In this document: positions 27,645 to 37,178 of the stretch, piece after piece
How positions within the stretch are numbered: the stretch's first letter is position 1
Layout: each line of letters starts with the position of its first letter
Assembly (NCBI RefSeq): GCF_013214165.1
Contig: NZ_JABSSM010000036.1
Location: forward strand, 1-46,821
Direction of reading: 5' to 3'
Source of the DNA: Shewanella sp.
GTDB taxonomy: Bacteria; Pseudomonadota; Gammaproteobacteria; Enterobacterales; Shewanellaceae
DNA length: 46,821 bases
Translations under genes and position numbers: made by a program
The notes under the pieces: generated by a model
The model's input: the letters and a program-made list of their open reading frames with translations, nothing else
What the model was told of the DNA's origin: nothing
Databases searched by the model: none

Positions 27645-30155
27645 ATGTTGAACAAACTGTCACCTCTGGCGATTGCCATTGCAGGAGTTATGGCTGTATC
27701 TACGCCAGTACAAGCCAAATCAATTGCTAACCATGAATATGTGCAAGATTCGATTCTCGTTGTTTATAAAGATAATACCACTAAGAGTGAGCGAGTCTCG
27801 GCTCAGCGACTTGTTAGGGGCTCCATTCTGGATCTCAATGCCGACGGTATCGATGATAAATTCTCTCGCTTACTCGATGGACGCTTAGCTAAATTATCTC
27901 TACGTTCAGGTGCCAATATTGACGAGGCGATTAAGATCATCAGTAAACACCCTGCGGTTAAGTATGCTGAGCCAAACTATGTGATAAAGGCCATAGGAAC
28001 ACCGGATGATCCTGATTTTGTCTCTCTTTGGGGCATGAATAACACAGGTCAGGATGGTGGAACGGCCGATGCCGATATCGATGCGGTCGAAGCCTGGGAT
28101 ATCACCACAGGTGATACCAGTGTCGTTGTCGGTGTTATCGATACGGGTGTCGATTATAACCATGAAGATCTACAGGGAAATATCTGGACTAACCCTAATG
28201 AGATCCCAGGCAATGGTATCGATGATGACGGCAATGGTGTGATCGATGATATTCACGGTTACAGCGCCATCAATGATAGTGGCGATCCTATGGACGGTAA
28301 CGGCCATGGTACTCATGTATCGGGCACTATCGGTGCAAAGGGTAACAATGGTATCGGTGTTGTGGGTGTTAACTGGGACGTGACTATCGTCGGTTGTCAG
28401 TTCCTCGATGCGAGCGGTTCGGGTTCTACCGTAGGTGCAATTGCCTGTATCGATTACATGACAGATCTTAAGATCAACCATGGTGTCGACATCAAGGCGA
28501 CCAACAACTCATGGGGCGGCGGTGGATTTAGCCAGGCGCTGAAAGACTCAATTGACTCTGCAGGCGATGCTGGCATCTTGTTCTTCGCCGCTGCCGGTAA
28601 TGGCGCGTCAGATAATGATGCGACTGCCAGTTATCCGGCAAGTTATGATTCAGATGCTGTGATGGCAATCGCCAGTACAGATCGAAATGACATGATGTCA
28701 GGCTTCTCACAGTGGGGCTTAACCAGTGTCGATATGGGGGCACCTGGCTCATCAATCCTGTCGACGACTCCGGGTAATGGTTATTCGACCTTCTCGGGTA
28801 CCTCTATGGCTACGCCGCACATGACAGGTGCTGCCGCGCTGGTTTGGTCGATTAATCCGGATCTGAGTCCAGTGGAAATGAAGCAGCTGCTGATGGCGTC
28901 AGGTGATGCCAACGCCGCGCTAACGGGTAAGACAGTTGCCGGTACTCGACTCAACGTGGCGTCTGCGTTGGACATGGCCGATCCTTCTCCAAGTTACCGT
29001 TTCACTGCAACGCCCGTGTCTCAAACTGTCGAGGCAGGTTCAGCTACCAGTTACGACTTCAGTGTCGGCAGCGTGGCGGGGTGGGATGATACTGTTGCGC
29101 TAACCATAGCCGTTTCACCAGCATTGGCGGGCGTTACTCTGTCTAGCGACTCTGTGATGGCGGGTGGCATGTTTACCCTAGATGTGATGACTGCAGATAA
29201 CGCGGCATGGGGCGATTATACGATTACCGTTTCCGGTGATGATGGCATGATCCAGAAGGACAAGTCAGTCTCTCTGACTGTACTGCCACAGGGTCTTGAA
29301 GACTTCACGTATGCCAATGACTCTTCTGTAGATATTCCTGATAACGACGCAGCGGGTATCAGCAGCACTATCGAGATCAGCGATGAGGTGCAGATCTTCG
29401 GCGTCGACGCCGACGTGAATATCAGCCATACCTGGAGCGGCGATCTGATCGTGACCCTGACTTCTCCGGCTGGCACTGAGGTTGTATTGTCGAATCGTGC
29501 CGGTGGAAGTGCCGATGACATCATCAATAGTTGGGATCTGAGTGACTTCAATGGTGAGATGCTTGCCGGTACCTGGACACTGTTTGTCAGTGATAATGTC
29601 GGTGTCGATACGGGGACATTAAATAGCTGGGGCATGGTGGTTGCTGGTGTCGGTGATGCGGCTCCTGCAGCCCCGGTCGCTAGCTTCGATCCCAGTGTCG
29701 ATGGCCTGAGCGTAGCATTTACTAACACGAGTACCGATGCTAATGACGATATCGTCAGTTATAGCTGGAGCTTTGGAGATGGCGCTGTATCTGCCGATAT
29801 GAGTCCTAACTATGTATATGCTGCTGCAGGGTCGTATTCTGTGTCTATGACTGTGACCGATGCCGAAGGCAACGAAGACACGGCTCTGATGGATGTTGAA
29901 GTATTTGAACACAGCATCACGGCTGCGGTTGCTCGTGCTAGAGTTTCACGCCGCGGTAGCGCTCTGGTCGATCTGACCTGGGCTGGTGCTTCTGGTGAGT
30001 CTGTGAGCATATATCGTGATGGCGTGATGATCAAAACCACAGATAACGATGCTCGTTACCGTGATCGTTTCACCGATGCACCAGCATCGGTTGAATACAA
30101 GATCTGTGAAACGTCTACTAGTCTATGTTCTGATCCAGTCACGGCTCAGTTCTAA
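27645..30155 (+). CDS. Secreted subtilisin-like protease with P and PKD domains
   Basis: The signal peptide MLNKLSPLAIAIAGVMAVSTPVQA is followed by an I9-type propeptide (SILVVYKD through YAEPNYV). The S8 domain has Asp near residue 166 (GVIDTGVDYNHEDL), His near 223 (GNGHGTHVSG) and Ser near 387 (GTSMATPHM). Next comes a proprotein-convertase P domain (SHTWSGDLIVTLTSPAGTE, near 600), a PKD domain (VSYSWSFGDG, near 710) and a C-terminal fibronectin-like segment ending ASVEYKICETSTSLCS. The 836-residue product should be an extracellular endopeptidase. The start at 27645 has AGGA upstream; the longer frame begins with TTG. It is divergent from csgBA. Confidence 0.92.
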   Translation: MLNKLSPLAIAIAGVMAVSTPVQAKSIANHEYVQDSILVVYKDNTTKSERVSAQRLVRGSILDLNADGIDDKFSRLLDGRLAKLSLRSGANIDEAIKIISKHPAVKYAEPNYVIKAIGTPDDPDFVSLWGMNNTGQDGGTADADIDAVEAWDITTGDTSVVVGVIDTGVDYNHEDLQGNIWTNPNEIPGNGIDDDGNGVIDDIHGYSAINDSGDPMDGNGHGTHVSGTIGAKGNNGIGVVGVNWDVTIVGCQFLDASGSGSTVGAIACIDYMTDLKINHGVDIKATNNSWGGGGFSQALKDSIDSAGDAGILFFAAAGNGASDNDATASYPASYDSDAVMAIASTDRNDMMSGFSQWGLTSVDMGAPGSSILSTTPGNGYSTFSGTSMATPHMTGAAALVWSINPDLSPVEMKQLLMASGDANAALTGKTVAGTRLNVASALDMADPSPSYRFTATPVSQTVEAGSATSYDFSVGSVAGWDDTVALTIAVSPALAGVTLSSDSVMAGGMFTLDVMTADNAAWGDYTITVSGDDGMIQKDKSVSLTVLPQGLEDFTYANDSSVDIPDNDAAGISSTIEISDEVQIFGVDADVNISHTWSGDLIVTLTSPAGTEVVLSNRAGGSADDIINSWDLSDFNGEMLAGTWTLFVSDNVGVDTGTLNSWGMVVAGVGDAAPAAPVASFDPSVDGLSVAFTNTSTDANDDIVSYSWSFGDGAVSADMSPNYVYAAAGSYSVSMTVTDAEGNEDTALMDVEVFEHSITAAVARARVSRRGSALVDLTWAGASGESVSIYRDGVMIKTTDNDARYRDRFTDAPASVEYKICETSTSLCSDPVTAQF

Positions 30156-30210
30156 ACGAAAGATTCAAGGCACTTAGACGTGCCATAAGGAAACACTTCC
30201 TTGTTGTATT

Positions 30211-30234
30211 GCGGCCTTAGGGCCGCTTTTTTTT
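30211..30234 (+). terminator. Terminator of the S8 protease gene
   Basis: GCGGCC and GGCCGC close a 4-nt TTAG loop and are followed by eight T, 55 bases past the stop codon. Confidence 0.92.
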
Positions 30235-30261
30235 GCTATTTGTAGATGAAATTTGAGCGAG

Positions 30262-30801
30262 TTAGTCGTGATGACCGCTCGTCGACTGACTCGGGGCTTG
30301 GGACTTGTTCACTGTGATCGCGCGCTCGAGTTGAGTGATGATCTGTTTGAATTCTCCCCTGATATCCCTCATCTGAGCCTGTACCAGTTGGCTGGATTGT
30401 CTTAACGTCGCAGGCATGTTTTTTAGGTATTTCTTGCCTGTCTCGGTGCGGTAGAAGCTGGCGATATTTTTAAGCTCCTGCTCCTCGTAAGTACGGGTAT
30501 AGAGCGCAATAAACTCTGGCTGAATCTGTTCCCAGTTGAGTCGCTTGTTAGCGAGCTCGATGGCTTGCTCCCTATATCTGGTTTCAATTTCTCTATGCGC
30601 TCTCTTTAAGGGCAGATCTTTCACCAGATGAGCGTAACTCGCCTTGAGTTGATACATGGCTTGGGGGATCACGTCTTGGGCTAAGGTGGCATCTAACACT
30701 GCTTGAGCAGCCGCTCGATGAGACAAACTGATTTCCTGCTTATCTGCAGCCAAAGCAGTATTCGAAAATAAGATGGCTAAGGTTAAAATATATTTCTTCA
30801 T
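30262..30801 (-). CDS. DUF2059 domain protein, periplasmic
   Basis: This protein of about 179 residues has a signal peptide (ending NTALA) and an all-helical mature part. The DUF2059 core is visible: RTYEEQELKNIASFYRTETGKKYLKNMP. Function of the family is not established. GGAG lies about 6 nt before the second of two adjacent ATG codons, so I use that one. It lies 58 bases downstream of the collagenase gene on the same strand and may be cotranscribed with it. Confidence 0.85.
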   Translation of the reverse strand: MKKYILTLAILFSNTALAADKQEISLSHRAAAQAVLDATLAQDVIPQAMYQLKASYAHLVKDLPLKRAHREIETRYREQAIELANKRLNWEQIQPEFIALYTRTYEEQELKNIASFYRTETGKKYLKNMPATLRQSSQLVQAQMRDIRGEFKQIITQLERAITVNKSQAPSQSTSGHHD

Positions 30802-30862
30802 CATGACTCCTGATGAGCAGGAACCTAGTTCCTAAGAGCTAAGATCTAGGTTCCTTCATTTA

Positions 30863-33800
30863 TTACTTCAGATCTGCCTGAATGGCCACACCGGAACTCG
30901 CTGACTCACTCTCTAGAGTGATGTAGTACCAACCTTCACTTGGGTTCGTCACTGTGAATGACTCACTGGTACTGGCAGGATTAGTCGATGATGCCGAGTA
31001 ATATTGCGCGCTAGGCCAGCTAGTGCCGCCATATAGGCTCACATCACCCGTGCCATGGTCGGTCGTCACTTTGAGCTCTGTGGTACCTGCATCGATCCAT
31101 ATGGTGTAATAGTTCATGCCATCGGCGCTACAGATAGCCTCGGCGGATGTGAGTCGTGCGTCACTCATAGGGGCGAGTGTCTGACAGGCATCCTCAATAT
31201 AACTCTTGGCCGGTGGTGTCACAGGCGGAATAGTGTCGCCTGCTAGGCTAACCTTGATGGTGGTGCCGCTATATTCGGTATCGGTATCGACCACTATGTA
31301 GCGCCAGCCGCTGTTAGCCGTCACTCGGATCGATTCCTCGTTCCCCGGGTTGGTCGAGCGGGCATGAGCATTGTCAGCATAGGCCCAGGTATCCGCATTG
31401 TAATACAGGCTGGCATCGCCGGTTCCCCCCGATGTCGTGATGGTTAGCTGAGTATTATCTTGCTCGACAAAAACAAAGAAGCTGCTTCTGCCGCCGCTAA
31501 TACACTCATTTTTACCTAAGGTCAGTTCACCATAACTCATGGTCGCAGCGCCACAGTCGGCAGCTGGATCAGGCTCTGGCTCTGGATCTGGCTTAGGGAG
31601 AGTTCCACCACCCAGAGCCGGATCCAGATCGGCAAACACTTCTGTGGTGCTGACCAGCAGGTTGGCGCCACCAAATTCACCCGAGAGTGTCAGATAGTGC
31701 CAATACTCGTCCGGATTTAAGCTGATCTGAATCACCTCATGGTTACCCTTGCTTATGCCAAAGCCATCATTGGCTTCACCGCTCGCCCAACCAGTAGAGC
31801 TGTAGTAGATATCGGCATCACCCCAACCGCCACCTGTCTTGATCCACAGAGTCTGCTCACTCTTGTCGACGTTGGCGAAGGCAAAGCTGACGCTACCATC
31901 TTGAGAGTCGATACACTCCATGGGTTGATCGATCACCAGCTCGCTATCTGGGGTGTAACGATAGGCTTCATTGGTCACTGTACATGGCGAGTAGTCCTTA
32001 CTTATTGTCGAGACAGGACCGGTCCAATTGCCTTCGGTACCGCTTGGGAGCGCCTCAATATCCGATGGGCCATGATCGACAATGCCGTTATCTAGGGTAC
32101 TCAAACCACTGGTGAGCCAGCCGAGCCACTCGTTGTCATAGCGGCTGCCTATGCCATCTATAAGGGTTTGATATTCGGCGTATTGACCGTATCTAAGGTA
32201 GTCTAAGATCTGATCTACATCGGCTTTATGATTTTCAAACATGAAGCGCACCGCCAGGTAACCCCAGCGATAGATGCGGTCCTGACCTGAATCATAGTTA
32301 TTCTTGAATATGGTTGAGAGCGGGAACTCTCGTGTTTCGCCTAAGGTGATTGCCGTGGTATTGGCGTCACGGTAAGAGATGTATTCGGCTAGGCCTTCTA
32401 TCCACCAGATGGTGTCGGCCGAGAGCCCAGTGCTGAAATCTCCCAGCAAGTTATAGCGAGCATCTAGGTAATGTACGTATTCGTGTTGCAGGTTCCACAC
32501 ATGGAAATCGGGTCTGCGCCACTCGGCCTCATAGGCGATAAAGCGTGCCTGGTTTTTAAGGCCAGCTGGTGAGCCTTCCAGATACATGCCGCCATTGTTG
32601 GTGTCAATGCCGAAGAAGCTAGTGGCATAGGACTTATAATCACTCGAACTGTCGAAGATGACCAACTCAAGATCGTCATTATTATCGTCGAGAACCGGAT
32701 TGTTCCCCGTGGATAGCTTGCTGTGGAAGTAAGCCTCCTGATCACCGAGCACGTCGCATGCCCATCTTGCCTGATCTTGGTAGAGGTCTTGGGCACGTAT
32801 CTTCAGGGTGGGTGAACATTTCCAGTTGAAGGCTAAGGTCTCGGCTTCTAGCTGCGCCTTGAAGCCACAGATATCGTAGTAGTTACAATTACTGCGATCG
32901 TAATAATCGGCCATCTCGGCGGCGGCGATCCAGACCACTTTCGAGGCATCATTCTTATTGCTGCTGTCGAGTACCGCCTTGACTAAGGGGCTGACTCGGC
33001 TCTTCATCTCGGGGATGTGATACAGGCGAGACATCTCACGCACGGCATTGATTAGCACAAATTCGGCATCGGTACCGACCAGATGACGGTTGGCTAATTG
33101 GAAGTTATTCAGGGCATCGAGAATACTATGGTCCCTGGCAAAGAGCGCCTTCATTGGCTCATCCCACTGGGCGCGGAACAGGGTGGTGAATACCGAGTTC
33201 GCGGCGGCACTCATGCCTGAGTTAACTTCCCAGCTCGCATCGAAGCGGTTGAGAACCTCCTTGGTGATGTAGTTGAATTCGGCGCCGAGTCCAGTGGAGT
33301 CGATAAGGATCAGCGTTTCCCTCAATACCCCAGAATTTGCCGTAGAGGCGGTCCAGATGTTGCCATTGTTGAACAGGCCTGTTATCTGAGTCTTGATGTC
33401 AGATTTAACGGCGTTCGAGTAGACAGGCACATCGCTCGGGCGATAGTACTGCACATAGAGGGCGGCGCGCTGGAAATAGATCAAGGATTCGATACCCGTG
33501 GTATCAACTCCGGTATAGCCAGGTGCACGGTCACGCACGGCAGCGGCGACGGTACGCATATTAGACTCACTAAATAGCGTCCTGGCATCCGAGCCTGTCA
33601 GGTTGTAGAGCGGGCTGATGCATTGTGGATCTGAACTGGATATTTTTTTGACTAAGGCGTGGCCATCTAGGCCAAGGAAGCTGCTGCAATCTTGGGCGGC
33701 TTGGGGAGCCAGATCACCCAAGGGGCCAATAGGCGACTGAGTGTGTGTTGTTTGGAGCCTAGATGCACTTGGGTTAATTGAGGGCTGATAATCGGCGTTT

Positions 33801-33874
33801 AGCTGTTCCGTGCTTGCTTGTGTGCCGTAGCTTGTTACCAAGCTTAAGGCGACGACTAATGATGTAAGTCTCAT
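30863..33874 (-). CDS. M9-family collagenase with three PPC domains
   Basis: This 1003-residue secreted zinc protease has a signal peptide ending TQAS. The N-terminal M9 activator domain precedes the catalytic HEYVH motif near residue 465; the third ligand glutamate is in WWIEGLAEY near 492, as in Vibrio and clostridial collagenases. The C-terminal third has three bacterial pre-peptidase C-terminal (PPC) repeats, each with a GxGDxxxY-type strand (GWGDADIYYS, GTGDASLYYN, GTGDVSLYGG). The second and third are separated by P-rich linkers. It should degrade collagen or gelatin-like proteins outside the cell. GGAGAG precedes the ATG. Confidence 0.93.
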   Translation of the reverse strand: MRLTSLVVALSLVTSYGTQASTEQLNADYQPSINPSASRLQTTHTQSPIGPLGDLAPQAAQDCSSFLGLDGHALVKKISSSDPQCISPLYNLTGSDARTLFSESNMRTVAAAVRDRAPGYTGVDTTGIESLIYFQRAALYVQYYRPSDVPVYSNAVKSDIKTQITGLFNNGNIWTASTANSGVLRETLILIDSTGLGAEFNYITKEVLNRFDASWEVNSGMSAAANSVFTTLFRAQWDEPMKALFARDHSILDALNNFQLANRHLVGTDAEFVLINAVREMSRLYHIPEMKSRVSPLVKAVLDSSNKNDASKVVWIAAAEMADYYDRSNCNYYDICGFKAQLEAETLAFNWKCSPTLKIRAQDLYQDQARWACDVLGDQEAYFHSKLSTGNNPVLDDNNDDLELVIFDSSSDYKSYATSFFGIDTNNGGMYLEGSPAGLKNQARFIAYEAEWRRPDFHVWNLQHEYVHYLDARYNLLGDFSTGLSADTIWWIEGLAEYISYRDANTTAITLGETREFPLSTIFKNNYDSGQDRIYRWGYLAVRFMFENHKADVDQILDYLRYGQYAEYQTLIDGIGSRYDNEWLGWLTSGLSTLDNGIVDHGPSDIEALPSGTEGNWTGPVSTISKDYSPCTVTNEAYRYTPDSELVIDQPMECIDSQDGSVSFAFANVDKSEQTLWIKTGGGWGDADIYYSSTGWASGEANDGFGISKGNHEVIQISLNPDEYWHYLTLSGEFGGANLLVSTTEVFADLDPALGGGTLPKPDPEPEPDPAADCGAATMSYGELTLGKNECISGGRSSFFVFVEQDNTQLTITTSGGTGDASLYYNADTWAYADNAHARSTNPGNEESIRVTANSGWRYIVVDTDTEYSGTTIKVSLAGDTIPPVTPPAKSYIEDACQTLAPMSDARLTSAEAICSADGMNYYTIWIDAGTTELKVTTDHGTGDVSLYGGTSWPSAQYYSASSTNPASTSESFTVTNPSEGWYYITLESESASSGVAIQADLK

Positions 33875-34304
33875 GGGCTCTCTCCATTTATGCTTATTTT
33901 GTTTAATAGTTAGATGAAATTGGCGCTCGCACGCATAGTATCTAACAATTAAATGTCTTGCTTAGGTATCGGTGTGACATGGATAACATTTTGAATACAA
34001 AAGAAACAATTCTCGAGACATAGATCACTCAGGGTCAGTATTCTTATGATCACTCCAGATAGGAGCCTAAACCTTAAGCGTTAGGCCAGCTATCTTCAGG
34101 ATGAGATTAACGTATAGATTTTTTACTAATTAGATGATTTTTTAGTGACTTTAAAGGGGGTAATAAGGTGCAGTTTGATTATTGAACCTTGACTGATGAG
34201 AGGGGCTTGAGTTAATAGATAGCAGCCACGCATTTCGAATCTATTGATTCGATTCATTAAGGGGTGTATGTATAACCAATCATAAATAAAATTCTAAACT
34301 GACT
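33875..34304. other. Divergent intergenic region, 430 bases
   Basis: This AT-rich region separates the collagenase gene (minus) from the MDR gene (plus) and should contain both promoters. I find no gene, repeat cassette or clear binding site. Confidence 0.55.
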
Positions 34305-35348
34305 ATGCCTAACGCCTCGCTCCCCCTAGATTATCTTCATGTTGATTTCGAGCACCCCGGCGACGCCGATGTGATGTTTATCAAGCGTTCCCCCTTGCCT
34401 GAACTGGCCAAAGACCAGGTATTAATCAAGGTCGCCTATGCCGGTATCAACGGTCCCGATGTCGCCCAAAGAAAGGGAGCCTATCCGCCGCCTAAAGAGG
34501 CGAGTCCTATCTTGGGCCTGGAAGTGGCGGGAGAAGTCTGTGCTCTTGGAGCTGAGGTGAGCCAATGGCAACTTGGTGACAAGGTCACGGCCTTAGTGCC
34601 TGGTGGGGGCTATGGCGAGTACGTGGCCACTCATTCCTCCCATTGCTTACCTATCCCTAAAGGCTGGACTCTGGAGCAAGCCGCCGCTATCCCGGAGACG
34701 TTCTTCACCGTGTGGGGTAACCTGTTTATGCGAGCGGGGTTGCAATCCGGAGAAACAGTGCTTATTCATGGTGGTTCGGGCGGGATTGGTAGTGCGGCGA
34801 TAGCCTTAGCTAAAGCATTCGGAGCTAGGGTCATAGCCACATCGGGCAGCGATGACAAATGTGATTATTGTCTGAGCATTGGAGCCGATTTAGCCCTCAA
34901 TTATCAGGATGATTTTGTGCAACCTGTGATGGAATACACCTCAAATGTGGGCGTGGATCTGGTATTCGATATCGCCGGTGGGGATTTTATTAACCAGAAT
35001 TTGAAGGCGTTAGCCGTCGATGGCCGTATGGTGTCTGTCGCCATGCAAAGAGGGCCTCAGGCGCAAGTGGACATATTCAGGATCATGGCTAAGCGTATCA
35101 CCTGGACAGGCTCCACATTGAGGCCTCAGAGTGTCGCGGCTAAGGCCAAAATAGCTTCAGAGTTACGGCACAAGGTCTGGCCATTACTGGCGCTAACTCG
35201 AGAGGGTGACGTTAACACTAATAAGCTAGTGCCAAATATATCGGCTCGATTTTCTCTCGCTGACAGTGTCGCTGGTCATCAACTGATGGAGTCGGGTCGG
35301 CACAGGGGAAAAATAGTGTTATCGGTCCATGGAGAAGAGCCTGATTGA
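34305..35348 (+). CDS. MDR-superfamily quinone oxidoreductase-like protein
   Basis: This 347-residue protein has the GroES-like N-terminal fold (KVAYAGINGPDVAQRKGAYPPP, GLEVAGEV) and a Rossmann fold with the nucleotide motif HGGSGGIGSAAIALAKAFGARV near 155-175. The structural and catalytic zinc cysteines of alcohol dehydrogenases are absent. The IPETFFTVWGNLF segment is typical of the PIG3/TP53I3-like NAD(P)H:quinone oxidoreductase branch. The substrate is unknown. I see no strong ribosome binding site before the ATG. Confidence 0.85.
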   Translation: MPNASLPLDYLHVDFEHPGDADVMFIKRSPLPELAKDQVLIKVAYAGINGPDVAQRKGAYPPPKEASPILGLEVAGEVCALGAEVSQWQLGDKVTALVPGGGYGEYVATHSSHCLPIPKGWTLEQAAAIPETFFTVWGNLFMRAGLQSGETVLIHGGSGGIGSAAIALAKAFGARVIATSGSDDKCDYCLSIGADLALNYQDDFVQPVMEYTSNVGVDLVFDIAGGDFINQNLKALAVDGRMVSVAMQRGPQAQVDIFRIMAKRITWTGSTLRPQSVAAKAKIASELRHKVWPLLALTREGDVNTNKLVPNISARFSLADSVAGHQLMESGRHRGKIVLSVHGEEPD

Positions 35349-35539
35349 AATATTTTTTGTAATATCGCCGAAATATACCTGTCATCAGGCTAGTTCACTA
35401 TAGCTTATGGGCTTGCGTGGTTTATTTATTGTGGATTAAATTATTTTTAGACAGAAAAACTTGAATAATTGCGGCTTTAAGCTAAATTCGATATTGACTG
35501 AGATATTCAAAATGTGTTGATTTAAGGGTATTGGCATAT

Positions 35540-35977
35540 ATGTATAACACCACAAAAACACCAATATGGTATGGCGAATTAAGAACGGCTCGAGGCAATG
35601 TCATCGTCATTCATGATAAGCAGTTTCCTGAAGCTAAAGCGGGTCGTATTTATCTTTATAATGCGGTGAGAGATACGATAATCGAGTATGCCGAAGAGAT
35701 AGTCTCGGGTAATCTGCATGATCTCGATAAGGCAAGGACCAAGGCTGCCGAAGATGCCTATGGTGCAGCCTGGAATTCGGCGCGTGCTGAATTTATGGAG
35801 AAGCATCAGGGCTGGGTCGAGGCGAATGCGACTAAGCATAAGCCTCTCATTACCAGGGCAAAGGCTAGATCAAAAAAGCGAAATGAGGTCGATAGGGCCT
35901 CATCAGATAATGAGCCTGGCTCTGGGAGCCTGGACAGAGAGTTTGCTAATGGCTGGTCCGGCGGGCTCGAAGAATAA
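35540..35977 (+). CDS. Hypothetical cytoplasmic protein
   Basis: I do not recognise this 145-residue protein. The N-terminal half is mixed strands (PIWYGELRTARGNVIVIHD, RIYLYNAVRDTIIEYAEEIV). The centre is a charged helix, and the tail is polar, with a basic RAKARSKKR patch followed by acidic low complexity. AAGGG lies about 11 nt before the ATG; a TTG three codons earlier is an alternative. It converges on galM across a shared hairpin. Confidence 0.65.
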   Translation: MYNTTKTPIWYGELRTARGNVIVIHDKQFPEAKAGRIYLYNAVRDTIIEYAEEIVSGNLHDLDKARTKAAEDAYGAAWNSARAEFMEKHQGWVEANATKHKPLITRAKARSKKRNEVDRASSDNEPGSGSLDREFANGWSGGLEE

Positions 35978-36032
35978 ATTGTTGAAGGCCTGTTGGTCGA
36001 AAGAGCTCTTTGTCGAAAGAGGGTTTGGACCT

Positions 36033-36053
36033 AGCGCCTAAAGCCTAGGCGCT
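36033..36053. terminator. Hairpin between convergent genes, probable bidirectional terminator
   Basis: AGCGCCTA and TAGGCGCT form an 8-bp stem with a 5-nt loop, in the gap between the hypothetical gene and galM. A short T-run on the plus side (TTTG) and A-rich sequence elsewhere give weak tails. Confidence 0.65.
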
Positions 36054-36061
36054 TTGCTAAC

Positions 36062-37096
36062 TTAAAACGTCTGAAATTCATAACGACTGATATGGTGGTA
36101 CACCTCTTCTGGTTTTATCCAGGGATCGGCCTCCAGAGTGGGCTGATTGGCACCGTTGGGCAGTTGTTGCGGCTCGATACAGATGGCGTGATGTGCTTTT
36201 AACTCCTTGCCGCCTTTGCCAGGATTCCCCCCAAGGTAATTAGCTCCGTAAATCTGCACACTGGGCTGATTGGTATATAGCGTCATACTTCTACCGGTCT
36301 CAGGTGCGCTGAGGCAGCCAAAGCGAGTCATTTCTGAGTCTGAACCGCTTGTTAGGTAGCAGTGATCTATTCCGGATGTGGAGACAAATTTTTCATCATC
36401 TTGGGCGATAGAGAAGGCTTTAGCGCGGCGGAAATCTAGCAGAGAACCCGAAGCATCTTTCATACCTGTGGGAATACCTGATTCGTCCAGGGTGAGCATG
36501 CTGGTGGTATCTATCTGTAATTGATGCTCTGCATTACTGGTTGAATCACTGCCTTCAAGATTGAAATAACTATGTTGAGTCAAGCTAATGGGGCAAGGCT
36601 TATTGACTGCGGCAAAGATTTCCATATAGAGATTATTGCCTACCAATCGATAATCTAACTGCACGTTACAGATCCCCGGGAAGCCCATATCACCATCGGG
36701 ACTGACTAGATTAAGGCGAACGCCATCGGGGAGTTGGCCCATATGCCAGTGTTTACGATTAAAGCCCTGACTGCCCCCATGGAGGCAATGACTCGCCTGA
36801 TTGATATCTAAGTCATATTCATCTTCACCGAAACTCATCTTGCCATTGGCTATGCGATTGGCATATCTGCCGGCAATGGCACCTAAGTGAGCGTCTTGTT
36901 TGAGGTAATCTTCGATAGAGTCACAGCCAAGCACGATATTACCTCGCTCGCCATGACGATCCGGGGTCCACAAGGAACGTATGATCCCGCCTAAGCTCAA
37001 TACTTCCATGGCTATGATGCCATTATCTATTCTGACGCGTTCGATTTGACCACCGCGGGGATCGGTCCAGGAGTCTAGCGGGCGAAAACGTACCAT
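36062..37096 (-). CDS. galM: Aldose 1-epimerase (mutarotase)
   Basis: GalM interconverts alpha- and beta-anomers of galactose and so supplies GalK with its substrate. Family features are N-R-I-A-N-G near residue 78, HCLHGGSQGFNRKHW near 103 with a catalytic histidine, and LTQHSYFNLEG near 168 with the second histidine. The 344-residue length is normal. AGGAT precedes the ATG. It lies 82 bases after galK in the same direction, so a galK-galM operon is likely. Confidence 0.94.
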   Translation of the reverse strand: MVRFRPLDSWTDPRGGQIERVRIDNGIIAMEVLSLGGIIRSLWTPDRHGERGNIVLGCDSIEDYLKQDAHLGAIAGRYANRIANGKMSFGEDEYDLDINQASHCLHGGSQGFNRKHWHMGQLPDGVRLNLVSPDGDMGFPGICNVQLDYRLVGNNLYMEIFAAVNKPCPISLTQHSYFNLEGSDSTSNAEHQLQIDTTSMLTLDESGIPTGMKDASGSLLDFRRAKAFSIAQDDEKFVSTSGIDHCYLTSGSDSEMTRFGCLSAPETGRSMTLYTNQPSVQIYGANYLGGNPGKGGKELKAHHAICIEPQQLPNGANQPTLEADPWIKPEEVYHHISRYEFQTF

Positions 37097-37178
37097 GGGA
37101 TATCCTTATATTGAATTATGTGCCGTCAAAATTTTGCTTCCTAGGCCTTAGGCTCTGGATGCCAATAACCTGAGTCTG

